A stretch of DNA of 64,000 bases from the NCBI GenBank assembly GCA_946614295.1, contig CAMOGT010000002.1:43821-107820 (forward strand). The letters run 5' to 3'. Source of the DNA: an uncultured Bacteroidales bacterium (GTDB taxonomy: Bacteria; Bacteroidota; Bacteroidia; Bacteroidales; Paludibacteraceae). The translations under genes were made by a program, and so were the position numbers. Positions 35,301 to 42,703 of this stretch are shown in pieces. Each line of letters begins with the position of its first letter. Position 1 is the stretch's first letter. Below the pieces are notes generated by a model. The model ran no database searches, had not been told where the DNA came from, and saw only the letters and a program-made list of their open reading frames with translations.

Positions 35301-37461
35301 CTCCTACTACAACACCTGCGCGAATGAGACATTCGTTTGGCACCAGCAGGATCACAACGGTACCTATCACCACACCGTCTGGAACTCGGCGCAGATAGAC
35401 ACCGTTTTCCTCTACGCGGACGAAGCTGCGGCTCCGGCTGCGGAAGTGCCGCATCTGAAGTACCGGAAAGATACTGTGATGATCTACCGCGACACCATGC
35501 TGCAAACCATCCATGGGTGCGATAGCCTCTGCCGGCTCCGGCTGACCGTTCACCCTGCCTATTTCTTCTATACGGACAGTACTATCTGCTCGACCGACAG
35601 GATCACGTATCGCGGAAAAACCTTCCCGTCAAAAGAGTTGAAAGACACCACTTATACGGAGATCCTCAAGACGGCTGACGGGTGCGATAGTATCTATCAG
35701 CTCCACCTGCATATCAAACCGGCGTACCTATACACACGTATCCGCCACATTTGCGATAACGAAACGCTCATTTTCCCCGAGGACGGACGCAAAGTGTGGG
35801 AGCCGGGGGACCCGATCCCTGAAAAAGAAGATTATCTTGATTTCACGTACACCACCTACGAGGGCTGCGACTCTACTTATCGGTATTATGTATCCGTTCA
35901 CCCCACCTACTATCAGGAGTGGGAGGAAACTTTCTGCAGCGCGGATAGTGTACTGCTTCAAGGAAACCACTACATTGGTATCCGCACTTACTTTGATGTG
36001 ACGACCTGCCAACAGCCGATAGATACTGTCTTTACCGATTCGCTGACTACCGTTCACGGGTGCGACTCCGTCTTCCGTATCAAGGCGCATATCCTGCCGC
36101 AGTACCACCATCTGGACGCAGACACCATCTGCGATGACGGCTCGGTGACATGGCGCAATCAGGTCTTTGAGAACCTCGCGGCCGGACGGCATGTCTTCTA
36201 TGACAGCCTGAAGACGAAAGCGGGCTGCGACTCCGTCTATGAGCTCCGGATATATGTAGCGCCCACCTATTACTCCGAGGAGCGGATAACCAAGTGCGCC
36301 GACGAGAACCTGACTTGGAGGGAGCATAATCTGGACCACCATGAGGTGGGGGACTTCCTGATAGCCGACAGTCTGCTAACCGACCGCTTCGGCTGTGACT
36401 CGGTGTTCCACCTCTATCTCACAGTCCTCGACACGACCAGTGAGACTATCTACGACACCATCTGCCGGACCGAGCAATATGACCTCCATGGCAGGAAACT
36501 CACCCTGCCGGGATTCTATAAGGATACCACGCTGAACGAATGGGGCTGCCGTCATTTCACCTATCTCTTCCTGGAGGTGATTGAGCCTATCGTGCCGACG
36601 GCATGGGCGGATTCCATCTGCGCCGATGATCTGGCGTACGATCTGTATTACACCTACACCGGCGACTTCGATCCGGTTGCCTACTCGGTTTACTACGATG
36701 AGGTGGGACATAGTTACGGTTTCGAAGACATCGAGAACATGCCGATCACCACAAAGGAGGAGCTGTCTGTTCTGACTCTGCCGATGCCTCTCATTGAGGG
36801 AGACAGGACCAAGTACCCGAAGCCGGACTACTACCCCATCCGCCTGGTGCTGGATAACGGTATCTGTACCACTCCCGAACTCTGCGACACGGACACCACT
36901 ATCGTTCTCTCTTACCCCTCATGGATCACCGAGCAGCGCTTCGGAGACGTCATTGCCCTTTATAACGACCGCTATAACGGTGGATACCAATGGGATGGGT
37001 ACCAGTGGTATCACGGCGATGAACTGCTGGTGGGAGAGACCCACGAATACCTGTATATACCTACCGGACTGATTGTGGGCGACCGGTATCACGTGCGACT
37101 CACCCGTACCGGAGAAACCGTTGATTTCCAAACCTGCCCGATCACGATCGTAGGAGATCCTGTCAGCGACGATTTTGCGCCTAAGAAAGGCTATCTCTCT
37201 GTCGTTCCGACCTGTATCGTAACCGGCCACCCGTACGCCAATATACTCTCCCGGAAAGATGGTATGTACCGTGTGACGAGCTCCGAAGGAAGGCTCGTGA
37301 AGGAAGGGGTCTTCCGCGCGGATGTGACGGAGGTCGAACTGCCATCTGTCTCCGGCTTGTATATCTTCCAGCTCTGGTCGCCGGACACGCCGGAAGAACC
37401 ATATCGTTCCATTAAAGTGATTGTGAAAGAAAAATGCGAAGGCTGCAATATACCATTCTGA
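29347..37461 (+). CDS. Giant surface protein: IgGFc-binding-like domain plus ~25 GCDS repeats, type IX tail
   Basis: 2704 residues, starting at a TTG that overlaps the previous stop; this start gives a good signal peptide (FRHIVLFLALILVQWVCA). Residues about 30-520 contain an IgGFc-binding-protein N-terminal domain (GNDFWVTFMRN, ATLVIPTKYMGKEYYVQTY, VHITPAY, DKPIAVFNGN, YFILTAAYDDTHITI). Then about 25 repeats of 60-110 residues, each with a (G/N/D/A)CDS(I/V/T) motif, a strand of alternating residues ending in V-x-P, and a conserved single Cys. Repeats around 33.5-34.9 kb are nearly identical in DNA, with a 609-base (203-residue) duplication. The end (GYLSVVPTCIVTGHPYANIL... SGLYIFQLWSPDT) fits a type A C-terminal sorting domain of the type IX system. 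Likely a long adhesin; the next gene is an OM barrel. Confidence 0.85.
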   Translation: MSQFRHIVLFLALILVQWVCAVELTSSDPYWIGASSGYGTTEGNDFWVTFMRNGGTFDPSISPSIKFELKIAVSARQNTRVYFEIEGSQPISRDIIAGQTHIEDLSAMFPQIYLMQSEVAGTYKGVHVYTDESDKSFSCFNYSRYGEAGVSSRDATLVIPTKYMGKEYYVQTYYEDAYSSQFAIVATEDNTVVHITPAYQTLTGQPAGVTYQVTLLHAGDAYLVASASHQENNVNVDLSGSQICADKPIAVFNGNQETSIPFHESNSVDYLSEQILPITQWGTDFYLALMGNTNLNYFILTAAYDDTHITINTYSVNDGVNYPESITLQAGQTLEPYFIDDDLAEVTIHSDQPIMCYGYTTSASKNEQCTGTSPRNKICYYYGDPANALMPSWAHRVTEMNFFTHDLDPFQEASKPAPPQKYYVFIITKWADRDKLTIDGTGDYSAQFHQFRIAEDEEMAYASIEVTNNSNHYHTIETTGEGFVGMVYGVSDAQGYLYTLGYSPEPFRDSLFVTNTGNVMSPKSYDVQPRLEQGWYQRQWNEWVSGHERIDTAQICDGDSIAWLLQSAISKQTEPVDWYIYDVTGTEQTIHKSYTAPIAQKEGATKDEATNTDWLYRWGHKFVMPDESDLPPEERTPFLEYEIQAVMHQKHVICNLPDDLDTLRMVVRVTRVYHDTIYKIICMGDTLKCFNDSLPRQNAHNNDSSYLDNLPQYRTNSKSETLFIGDKTAGNATQDFTWKARPGENSYTRHYETIYGCDSTYTLFLFVCDTFRTIDTIHLCKNEAVTYLDDNPSLQKKYKGVEYEGNGTLVTQDTVDIIRTKTRFCPCQLAPYNNNYPAFEGCDSTFEVHVFIHNVSRDTLVDTMCYNRTPDSVYIWPIQRGTDEIRITKSHPQMTPDAGLRAWIGFFSDTLRTTTCPACNEGKGCDSINVLKLYIPEPFYEEKEDSICQWSYDRTSRQKVTNIYQWEGHRKGAAYVELPRGGVYYDSCLTRFGCDSIYQLKLHYTQPFLQIDFASIANNRTYTWHGKTYGPFPELKDVLDTTLYFYNDNEDQTNPVNGCDSIYRLDLHISDTYLFRSTRSICDIDSIHWRDTVIVGSKWQGTGSFDIRLSDSLTTTIDDSLTTIALPARDSIYRLIVTQYPTYDTTLHCVNICRDQTVYNWVREDDGTLIQQITLPTKSSYPFDTIYTDTLPTRTPHACDSILHLPIRIYPTYDTTTTVVLCEEQLPYTWELRDAAAHDKTINIPDADRGSLWHYTEDFVLTTVNGCDSTVHLDLTVKPTLRCTLAISFCPETMPYTYGVHGKQASISGVYNDTTTSVQYGCDSITTYDITVFDKIEVHVSKTICDDRIPYTYELNDTVPAWQGLTETGDYPYVFHRPGLCDSTVILHLTVNPVHWDTLHIRVCQNPDGYYYENLNNGAGGTLRTRYLSDSLTRVDTIETVLGCDSIITLHFYVDSVYNYTRKDTVCQQKGGEWIWYEDGIPQDTIPLDKGDTTWLLGTRYHTIHNCDSTYGMEVYVAPVYHIYDTAILCEKDSLHWQKILFVGNEYANYGKTYDVTPFDSAKLNMTEGVYDYSIGRKTILGCDSVHHLHLIVNPVRRVTIERRTCQNATGYEYENLHNGMGGTLPARYLRDSLTRMDTIPTTRGCDSIITLRYYVDSVYSYTRKDTVCQLAGGDWTWYEDGIPQLTITLDKGDTTWFLGTRYHTIHGCDSTYGIEVYVAPTYHIYDTIILCENDSAHWQKMLFTGSEYANYGRTYTETDFDSIKTSLAANNYDFSIRRGTKLFNCDSVHHLHLIVNPVKRVTIERRTCQNATGYEYENLHNGSGGTLPARYLKDSLTRMDTIPTARGCDSIITLRYYVDSVYDYRQTYAVCQDTVNTQWEWIDDEGHSHGFINIADSGDFSFNEAYTTIHGCDSLYGLKLRVKPIYRFDSAYVICENEQLVWQGRTYSGLSVGMHYDTARYSTYEDCDSIFYMQVLVHPVFDTTSYYNTCANETFVWHQQDHNGTYHHTVWNSAQIDTVFLYADEAAAPAAEVPHLKYRKDTVMIYRDTMLQTIHGCDSLCRLRLTVHPAYFFYTDSTICSTDRITYRGKTFPSKELKDTTYTEILKTADGCDSIYQLHLHIKPAYLYTRIRHICDNETLIFPEDGRKVWEPGDPIPEKEDYLDFTYTTYEGCDSTYRYYVSVHPTYYQEWEETFCSADSVLLQGNHYIGIRTYFDVTTCQQPIDTVFTDSLTTVHGCDSVFRIKAHILPQYHHLDADTICDDGSVTWRNQVFENLAAGRHVFYDSLKTKAGCDSVYELRIYVAPTYYSEERITKCADENLTWREHNLDHHEVGDFLIADSLLTDRFGCDSVFHLYLTVLDTTSETIYDTICRTEQYDLHGRKLTLPGFYKDTTLNEWGCRHFTYLFLEVIEPIVPTAWADSICADDLAYDLYYTYTGDFDPVAYSVYYDEVGHSYGFEDIENMPITTKEELSVLTLPMPLIEGDRTKYPKPDYYPIRLVLDNGICTTPELCDTDTTIVLSYPSWITEQRFGDVIALYNDRYNGGYQWDGYQWYHGDELLVGETHEYLYIPTGLIVGDRYHVRLTRTGETVDFQTCPITIVGDPVSDDFAPKKGYLSVVPTCIVTGHPYANILSRKDGMYRVTSSEGRLVKEGVFRADVTEVELPSVSGLYIFQLWSPDTPEEPYRSIKVIVKEKCEGCNIPF

Positions 37462-38501
37462 TCCTCTGCTTCCTTTGTCCGCAATGGATAAGGGCACAGC
37501 GGCGGTTTATGACGTCCGAGCGATGGGAATATCGCTTGGAGCAGCTCAGCGAGTTCTCCACCAAGGACGTTTCCTCCAATACCGATATCTTCTGGGGGCT
37601 CCATAAATCGCAGTATGTCGGGACACACCACCTCTTCGGTTTCTCGGTGGAGGGCAGTTTCTCCGGATTTGTTAACAACATGCCGAATGCCGCTTTCCGA
37701 CCCGGAGGAGGAGCTGCCGGATTCCACCTGCTCTACGAATACCAGTATAGCGGCTTCCTCCTGCAGACAGGTGTAGGAATCAACTACCAGAACCTCTCCA
37801 ACGCCGTCCGGGATACCACCATCTATCATTATAACATGCACGACACCTGGCAGGGGATCAACGATGTGCCGTTCACGCTGCGCCATGACTTCACAGGCCG
37901 CGTGGACCAAGCGCAGCACTTGTATGCGCAAATCCCGCTCTATGTGGGGCATTATATCGTCGGCTCCTACGGAGTGGGATACTGGTTAGCAGGATTGCAT
38001 GCCAACTATGCCGTCTGGGGCAACACGCGCCAGAACCTGACAGGCACCACCATGGGATTATACGAAAAATACCTCGGTATCTGGCATGAGATGGACAACC
38101 ACGGTTTCCGTCAGGATGTGCCGATTGAGCGGACGGGCAACAAACTCAACCTCAAGTTGGATATCATGGCGCATGGAGAGATAGGATACGAATATACCAC
38201 CTATCATGGTCCCCATAACTACCGCAAAACGGCGTTCAGCAACACCGACATCCGCTTCCGCTTCGCCGCCTTTGCCGATTTCGGCATCCTCAATATCATG
38301 CCTTCCACCAACGGCGTACTATACGGCACACCCATGGAGAGTATCTACGATTTCTCCACATACCGGATGGATCATGTCTTCTCTACCGAGGACGCCAAAG
38401 CCTTCTGGCTCCGTAACCTCTACGCCGGTATCCGCCTGACCGTCCTGTTTGGACTCCCCGCGAACGAACACTGTATTCTCTGCAATCCATGGCGTCACTA
38501 A
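37434..38501 (+). CDS. Outer-membrane beta-barrel protein coupled to the giant adhesin
   Basis: 355 residues, overlapping the giant gene by 28 bases. Signal peptide 1-21 (ends IRAQ). Multiple amphipathic strands rich in Tyr/Gly (LLYEYQYSGFLLQTGVGINYQ, LYAQIPLYVGHYIVG, GVGYWLAGLHANYAVW, FRFAAFADFGILN, YAGIRLTVLFG) suggest a barrel. The tight coupling recalls SprB-SprF pairs, where a PorP/SprF protein attaches a giant adhesin, but the typical PorP/SprF N-terminal motif (Q-x-x-x-N-P-A-x-A-G) is not seen, so this is only an analogy. Overlaps xseA by 13 bases. Confidence 0.65.
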   Translation: MRRLQYTILILCFLCPQWIRAQRRFMTSERWEYRLEQLSEFSTKDVSSNTDIFWGLHKSQYVGTHHLFGFSVEGSFSGFVNNMPNAAFRPGGGAAGFHLLYEYQYSGFLLQTGVGINYQNLSNAVRDTTIYHYNMHDTWQGINDVPFTLRHDFTGRVDQAQHLYAQIPLYVGHYIVGSYGVGYWLAGLHANYAVWGNTRQNLTGTTMGLYEKYLGIWHEMDNHGFRQDVPIERTGNKLNLKLDIMAHGEIGYEYTTYHGPHNYRKTAFSNTDIRFRFAAFADFGILNIMPSTNGVLYGTPMESIYDFSTYRMDHVFSTEDAKAFWLRNLYAGIRLTVLFGLPANEHCILCNPWRH

Positions 38502-39697
38502 CCCTCACCGAACTGTGCCGTCTTATCGGCGAAACGCTGGAGAATAATCTGGCAGGGACCTATTGGGTCAAAGCGGAGATCTCTTCGCTCGCTCAACGCG
38601 GCGGACACCTGTACTTGGAATTGGTGGACACTCCCCCTTCAGGGGGTTGGGGGGCTTCTGCAGGGGGACGGGGGGCTTCCGCCAAGATGCGGGCTACCTG
38701 CTGGTCAGGAACGCAAGAGATGCTCACCGCCTATTTTGAGTCGGAGACAGGGCAACCTCTCCAACCCGGAATGACCGTTCTCGTGGAGGTGGAGATACAA
38801 TACCACCCTGTGTACGGGCTCTCCCTCTCTATCGTGGGAATCGACCCCTCTTATACGCTCGGAGACATCGCGCGGAAACGCCAACAGACCATCGCACAAC
38901 TGAAAGCGGACGGACTGCTCGACGCGCAGCAGTTACTGCCGCTGCCCACGCTCATCCGACGCATCGCCGTCATCTCATCCCCTTCCGCCGCAGGCTACGA
39001 GGACTTCAAGCACCAGCTCGACAACTCTCCATACCGTTTTGAGACGACCCTCTTTGGCGCTACCATGCAGGGCGATGCAGCCGCACCATCCATCCTCGCC
39101 GCACTCGAGGAAATCTTACAGTCCGAAGGACGATCCTACAGCACAAGCGATCCTACAGCAAAGCGATCCTACAGCACAAGCGATCCTACAGCAAAGCGGT
39201 CATACAGCGCAAGCGGTCATTTCGATGCCGTCGTAATAATAAGGGGCGGAGGTGCCACCACCGACCTCTCATGCTTCGACGACTACACCCTCTGTGCCGT
39301 CTGCGCCCAGTACGAGCTGCCTATCCTCACGGGTATCGGGCACACGCGCGACATCTCCGTCTTGGACCTCGTCGCCCACGAAGCCCTCAAGACACCGACT
39401 GCCGTTGCCGAATGGCTCATTCACCGCATGGACGAACAAGCCGAGCGTATTCAGACACTCACACTGCGTCTGGCGCGTACAGCCGAAAGACAGCTCCTCA
39501 TTCGCAGGCATCGCATCGAACTCCTCGAGCAACGCCTCGCTGCCTGCAACCCCGAACGTATCTACCGGATGGGATACAGTCTCCTTACGAAGAACGGCAA
39601 ACCTGTCCGCTCCGTCGCCGACCTCCAACCCGGTGACTCCGTCACCACCCATCTCGCCGATGGCTCCGTGCAATCCCGCATTGCCGGTCTTTTGTAA
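38489..39697 (+). CDS. xseA: Exodeoxyribonuclease VII large subunit with two repeat-derived insertions
   Basis: 402 residues. With XseB it degrades single-stranded DNA. N-terminal OB domain (LTLTELCRLIGETLENNLAGTYWVKAEIS, HLYLELVD); catalytic core (RIAVISSPSAAGYEDF, FDAVVIIRGGGATTDLSCFDDY, TGIGHTRDISVLDLVAHEALKTPTAVAEWLI); coiled-coil and tail (PERIYRMGYSLLTKNGK). Two stretches have no place in the family: TPPSGGWGASAGGRGAS inside the OB domain (38631-38681) and SYSTSDPTAKR repeated just before FDAVVII (about 39128-39217). Both are in-frame copies of scattered repeats. No xseB is seen next to it. Confidence 0.93.
   Translation: MASLTLTELCRLIGETLENNLAGTYWVKAEISSLAQRGGHLYLELVDTPPSGGWGASAGGRGASAKMRATCWSGTQEMLTAYFESETGQPLQPGMTVLVEVEIQYHPVYGLSLSIVGIDPSYTLGDIARKRQQTIAQLKADGLLDAQQLLPLPTLIRRIAVISSPSAAGYEDFKHQLDNSPYRFETTLFGATMQGDAAAPSILAALEEILQSEGRSYSTSDPTAKRSYSTSDPTAKRSYSASGHFDAVVIIRGGGATTDLSCFDDYTLCAVCAQYELPILTGIGHTRDISVLDLVAHEALKTPTAVAEWLIHRMDEQAERIQTLTLRLARTAERQLLIRRHRIELLEQRLAACNPERIYRMGYSLLTKNGKPVRSVADLQPGDSVTTHLADGSVQSRIAGLL
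38631..38681 (+). repeat. G-rich dispersed repeat inserted in the OB domain of xseA
   Basis: CTCCCCC-ttc-AGGGGG followed by two 21-base units of the form AGGGGGNNGGGGGGCTTCYGC. Related to the C/G-rich hairpin at 657-684. Coding but without a counterpart in the protein family. Confidence 0.7.
39128..39217 (+). repeat. Micro-hairpin repeat array (TACAGC..GCGRTC) inside xseA
   Basis: Five tandem units of 16-18 bases with the plan (C)TACA-GC-NNN(N)-GC-GRTC, the spacer being ACAA, AAA, ACAA, AAA, GCAA. They encode the repeating SYSTSDPTAKR. The same unit is found in the DUF5686 gene and preA. Confidence 0.8.
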
Positions 39698-39711
39698 GAC
39701 TCAGAGTAGGT

Positions 39712-39747
39712 GATTAGTAGGTGATTAGTAGGTGATTAGTAGGTCGA
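39712..39747. repeat. GTAGGTGATTA tandem repeat after xseA
   Basis: Three to four 11-base copies of GTAGGTGATTA directly after the xseA stop. Reverse complement (TAATCACCTAC) resembles the ACTTATTACCT unit at 841-874. Confidence 0.8.
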
Positions 39748-39756
39748 TTAGCTGAC

Positions 39757-39833
39757 GTCGTCGGAACGACAAAGGAAGAAAAAGGACTTGCCGCATCCGC
39801 CAAGTTTGGCGGATTGGGAATTTACCCAATTCC
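39757..39833 (-). ncRNA. Candidate small RNA with three hairpins, minus strand
   Basis: Downstream (minus strand) of a complete promoter and with no ORF. Hairpins in order of transcription: GGAATT/AATTCC (39833-39817), a 9-bp perfect stem ATCCGCCAA/TTGGCGGAT (39814-39795) and GTCGT/ACGAC (39770-39757). A U-rich run (CCTTTTTCTTCC) follows the second stem and could terminate. Continuing transcripts would be antisense to the xseA 3' end. Confidence 0.5.
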
Positions 39834-39837
39834 GCTG

Positions 39838-39869
39838 CAAAGATAATACTTTTTTTTCAATTATCCAAA
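39838..39869 (-). promoter_or_regulatory. Orphan minus-strand promoter
   Basis: Read on the minus strand: TTTG (39869-39866), 20-base gap, TATCTTTG (39845-39838). No minus-strand gene lies downstream, hence the small-RNA proposal. Divergent to the ddl promoter. Confidence 0.7.
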
Positions 39870-39916
39870 TTTTGCACTTCAAAAAACTCTTTTTTTATTG
39901 GGAAAATGCGCGCGCG

Positions 39917-39948
39917 CTTGCATATATGAAATATTTTTAGTAACTTTG
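39917..39948 (+). promoter_or_regulatory. Promoter for ddl
   Basis: CTTGCATATATG from 39917 and TAACTTTG at 39941-39948, 20-base gap, 26 bases before the ATG. Confidence 0.85.
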
Positions 39949-39974
39949 CAGCCAAATTGTGAATTTACTGTAAA

Positions 39975-40940
39975 ATGAAAAGACAAATAGCCATCATAGC
40001 CGGGGGGGACAGCAGCGAGCACGAGGTGTCCCTGCGCTCCGCAGCCGGACTCTATTCGTTCATGGACAAGGACCGCTATGACATCACCATCGTAGTGCTG
40101 AAGGGCAAGGACTGGCACACGGAGGACGGATGCCCGATTGACAAAAACGATTTCTCTTTTACGCGCGGGGGCGTGAAACATACCTTCGATTTCGCATACA
40201 TCACCATCCACGGCACGCCCGGCGAGAACGGTATTCTGCAGGGCTATCTGGATATGATCGGTTTGCCATACTCCTGTTGCGGTGTGCTGGCGGCAGCGCT
40301 GACCTTCAATAAGTATGCCTGCAACCATTACCTCTCCTATTTCGGTTTCCACATCGCCAATAGTATGATCCTCCGCGCCGGACAGAAATGGCCGAACGCG
40401 CCAAAGATCGCAGAGACTCTGGGGCTGCCGTGTTTCATCAAATCCAACGTAGGCGGCTCCTCTTTCGGCTGCACCAAGGTCAAGACCGTCGAGGATATCT
40501 ATCCCGCTATCGAGCGTGCCTTCCAGGAGGGCGACGAGGTCATCTGCGAGGCATACATGAAGGGGACCGAGGTCACCTGCGGCGTCTATAAGACCAAGGA
40601 CAAAGCCGTTGCTTTCCCGATTACCGAGGTCGTCACCAAGAACGAGTTCTTCGACTACGACGCCAAGTACAAAGGTCAGGTGGAGGAGATCACGCCGGCA
40701 CGCATCCCCGACGCCATCCGCGATAAGATACAAGCCGAGACTCTGCGTCTGTATGACATCATCGGAGCGAACGGTATCATCCGCGTGGACTGGATCATCA
40801 CCGGAGAACAGATCAACCTCCTGGAGGTCAACACCACCCCGGGCATGACCGCTACCTCCTTCATCCCCCAGCAGGTGCGCGCCGCCGGACTCGACATAAA
40901 GGACGTCCTCACGGACATTATTGAGAATAAATTCCTATGA
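39975..40940 (+). CDS. ddl: D-alanine--D-alanine ligase
   Basis: 321 residues. ATP-grasp enzyme that makes the D-Ala-D-Ala end of peptidoglycan precursors. Seen: AGGDSSEHEVSLRSA (N-terminal Glu-His-Glu substrate motif), HGTPGENGILQGYLDMIGLPYSC, FIKSNVGGSSFGC, PARIPDAIRDKIQ, GIIRVDWI, LEVNTTPGMTATSFIPQQ. The Tyr in GLPYS would predict D-Ala rather than D-lactate preference (Y/F rule of Ddl families, inference). Overlaps the prenyl synthase gene (ATGA). Confidence 0.95.
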   Translation: MKRQIAIIAGGDSSEHEVSLRSAAGLYSFMDKDRYDITIVVLKGKDWHTEDGCPIDKNDFSFTRGGVKHTFDFAYITIHGTPGENGILQGYLDMIGLPYSCCGVLAAALTFNKYACNHYLSYFGFHIANSMILRAGQKWPNAPKIAETLGLPCFIKSNVGGSSFGCTKVKTVEDIYPAIERAFQEGDEVICEAYMKGTEVTCGVYKTKDKAVAFPITEVVTKNEFFDYDAKYKGQVEEITPARIPDAIRDKIQAETLRLYDIIGANGIIRVDWIITGEQINLLEVNTTPGMTATSFIPQQVRAAGLDIKDVLTDIIENKFL

Positions 40941-41905
40941 TTGATATCAACAAAACCATAGAGTCGCTGAACTGGGACAAGGAGCCGAAAGGTCTCTACG
41001 AACCGATCGCATACACCTTGGCATCGGGCGGTAAGCGGCTGCGTCCCACGCTGGCGCTCACTGCCGCGGAGTGTGTCATGAACGGCGGCCTGCTCTCGGG
41101 CGACGCGATAGAGAACACCCTCCCCGCCGCGCTGGCATTAGAGGTGTTCCATAACTTCACCCTCCTGCACGACGATGTGATGGACCGAGCAGAGGTGCGT
41201 CGCGGACGGCCGACCGTACATGTCAAATGGAACGACAGCACCGCTATCCTCTCCGGAGACCAGATGCTCATCGAGGCATACAAACTGCTCTCCGGCGTAC
41301 CGGCGGACAAACTGCCGCAAGTCCTCAAGTGGTTCAACGAGATGGCTACCGGTATCTGCGAGGGACAGCAGCTCGACATGGACTTCGAGCATATGTCGCA
41401 GGTCTCCATCGACGACTACATGCATATGATCGAACTCAAGACCTCCGTTCTCCTGGCGTACGCCATGAAGATAGGCGGTTACATTGCCGGCGCTACTCCT
41501 GCCCAACAGGAAGCGCTCTATCAATTCGGTCTGCATATAGGTCTCGCCTTCCAGATTCAGGACGACATACTCGACCTCTACGGAGACCCCGAGACTTTCG
41601 GAAAAGCCATCGGCGGAGACATCACCTGCAACAAGAAAACCTTCCTCCTCCTCACTGCCATGGAGACGGCGGACCCGGAGAGCAAAGCCGAACTGCTGCA
41701 ATGGCTCATGGCTACCGACCGCAACGAGGAGAAGATAGCCGCCGTCAAAGCCATCTACGACCGACTCGGAGTACGGGATGCCGGAGAGACAGTCATGGAG
41801 GAACACACCGCCGAAGCCCTCGCGCAACTCGACAAACTGCCGCAGAACAACGCTACAGAGCGTCTGCGCGAACTCGCCGAGAAACTCGCCACGAGAAAAT
41901 CATAA
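40937..41905 (+). CDS. Trans-polyprenyl diphosphate synthase (farnesyl/geranylgeranyl type)
   Basis: 322 residues. Chain elongation of isoprenyl diphosphates for quinones or undecaprenyl precursors. First aspartate motif LLHDDVMD within FHNFTLLHDDVMDRAEVRRG; second FQIQDDILDLYGD; GGKRLRPTLAL near residue 35. Five and four residues before the first DDxxD are H-N-F-T-L, with no bulky aromatic pair, so the product length cannot be fixed; geranylgeranyl or farnesyl is plausible. Overlaps ddl by four bases. Followed by an ATAAATC tandem repeat. Confidence 0.92.
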   Translation: MIDINKTIESLNWDKEPKGLYEPIAYTLASGGKRLRPTLALTAAECVMNGGLLSGDAIENTLPAALALEVFHNFTLLHDDVMDRAEVRRGRPTVHVKWNDSTAILSGDQMLIEAYKLLSGVPADKLPQVLKWFNEMATGICEGQQLDMDFEHMSQVSIDDYMHMIELKTSVLLAYAMKIGGYIAGATPAQQEALYQFGLHIGLAFQIQDDILDLYGDPETFGKAIGGDITCNKKTFLLLTAMETADPESKAELLQWLMATDRNEEKIAAVKAIYDRLGVRDAGETVMEEHTAEALAQLDKLPQNNATERLRELAEKLATRKS

Positions 41906-41932
41906 ATCATAAATCATAAATCCTAAATTGAT
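41900..41932. repeat. AATCATA tandem repeat
   Basis: AAAATCATAAATCATAAATC and on: four units of ATCATAA starting over the stop codon of the prenyl synthase gene and filling the 30-base gap. Confidence 0.7.
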
Positions 41933-41935
41933 TTT

Positions 41936-42703
41936 ATGCCTTACAGACGATTACCCAACACGGATTTAGCCCGCTTGCACGCCCTGCAGAACGCCATCCA
42001 GCGAGCACAGAACGCCGACTACACCGAGCAGGTGCTGCCCTACAAAGTGCAAAGCGAAGCACAACGGTTCTTGGTTCCGTTTGAAAACGTAGTGATGCAG
42101 TCTAAGGATAATTACAAATCCACTGTTACTGCCAACAAACAGTACCGGCACATCGTGCAAAACGCACGGATGTATGTGTCCCATTTTATTCAGGTACTCA
42201 ACTTAGCCGTTATCCGTGGAGAGATCAAGAAAGAGCAGAAACTGCTGTACGGTCTCGATCCGCACCAACATGTGGTACCCGACCTGTCAACCGAGGAGTA
42301 TCTGCTCGACTGGGGCAAGAAAATCATCGAGGGAGAGCAGAAACGAATGGCGAACGGCGGATTCCCCATCTACAACCCCGCGATAAACAAAGTAAAGGTG
42401 CATTACGACATCTTCTGCGAACACCAACGCCAGCACACCTTCCACGTGCAGAACTCCGAGCGCGTGCACGGAGACCTCGGCGAACTGCGCAAACAGGCGG
42501 ACGAGATCATACTAAATATCTGGAACCTCGTCGAGGACTACTACAAGGACCTGCTGCCATACGCAAAACTGATGAAATGCCAGATGTACGGACTCATCTA
42601 CTACTACCGCAAGGGCGAAAGAAAACTCACAGCCGAATCCGACCGCGAGTTACTACGCATAAGGGAGAGCCAACCCTCTATCCAATGGCCTGCTGAGGAG
42701 TGA
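41936..42703 (+). CDS. Conserved hypothetical protein (Bacteroidales-type, all-helical)
   Basis: 255 residues, no signal peptide or membrane segment. Predicted mostly helical, with many charged residues (LPYKVQSEAQRFLVPFENVVMQSKD, YRHIVQNARMYVSHFIQVLNLAVIRGEIKKEQKLLYGL, HYDIFCEHQRQHTFHVQNSERVH). I have the impression of a widespread family in gut Bacteroidales without known role, but cannot name it. The 3' end overlaps the convergent folate gene by 26 bases. Normal composition for the region. Confidence 0.7.
   Translation: MPYRRLPNTDLARLHALQNAIQRAQNADYTEQVLPYKVQSEAQRFLVPFENVVMQSKDNYKSTVTANKQYRHIVQNARMYVSHFIQVLNLAVIRGEIKKEQKLLYGLDPHQHVVPDLSTEEYLLDWGKKIIEGEQKRMANGGFPIYNPAINKVKVHYDIFCEHQRQHTFHVQNSERVHGDLGELRKQADEIILNIWNLVEDYYKDLLPYAKLMKCQMYGLIYYYRKGERKLTAESDRELLRIRESQPSIQWPAEE

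Noticed and set aside
32300..36500. CRISPR or transposon-like repeats in the giant gene
   Set aside because: The periodicity is at the protein level (GCDS units) in one open frame; it is a repeat protein.
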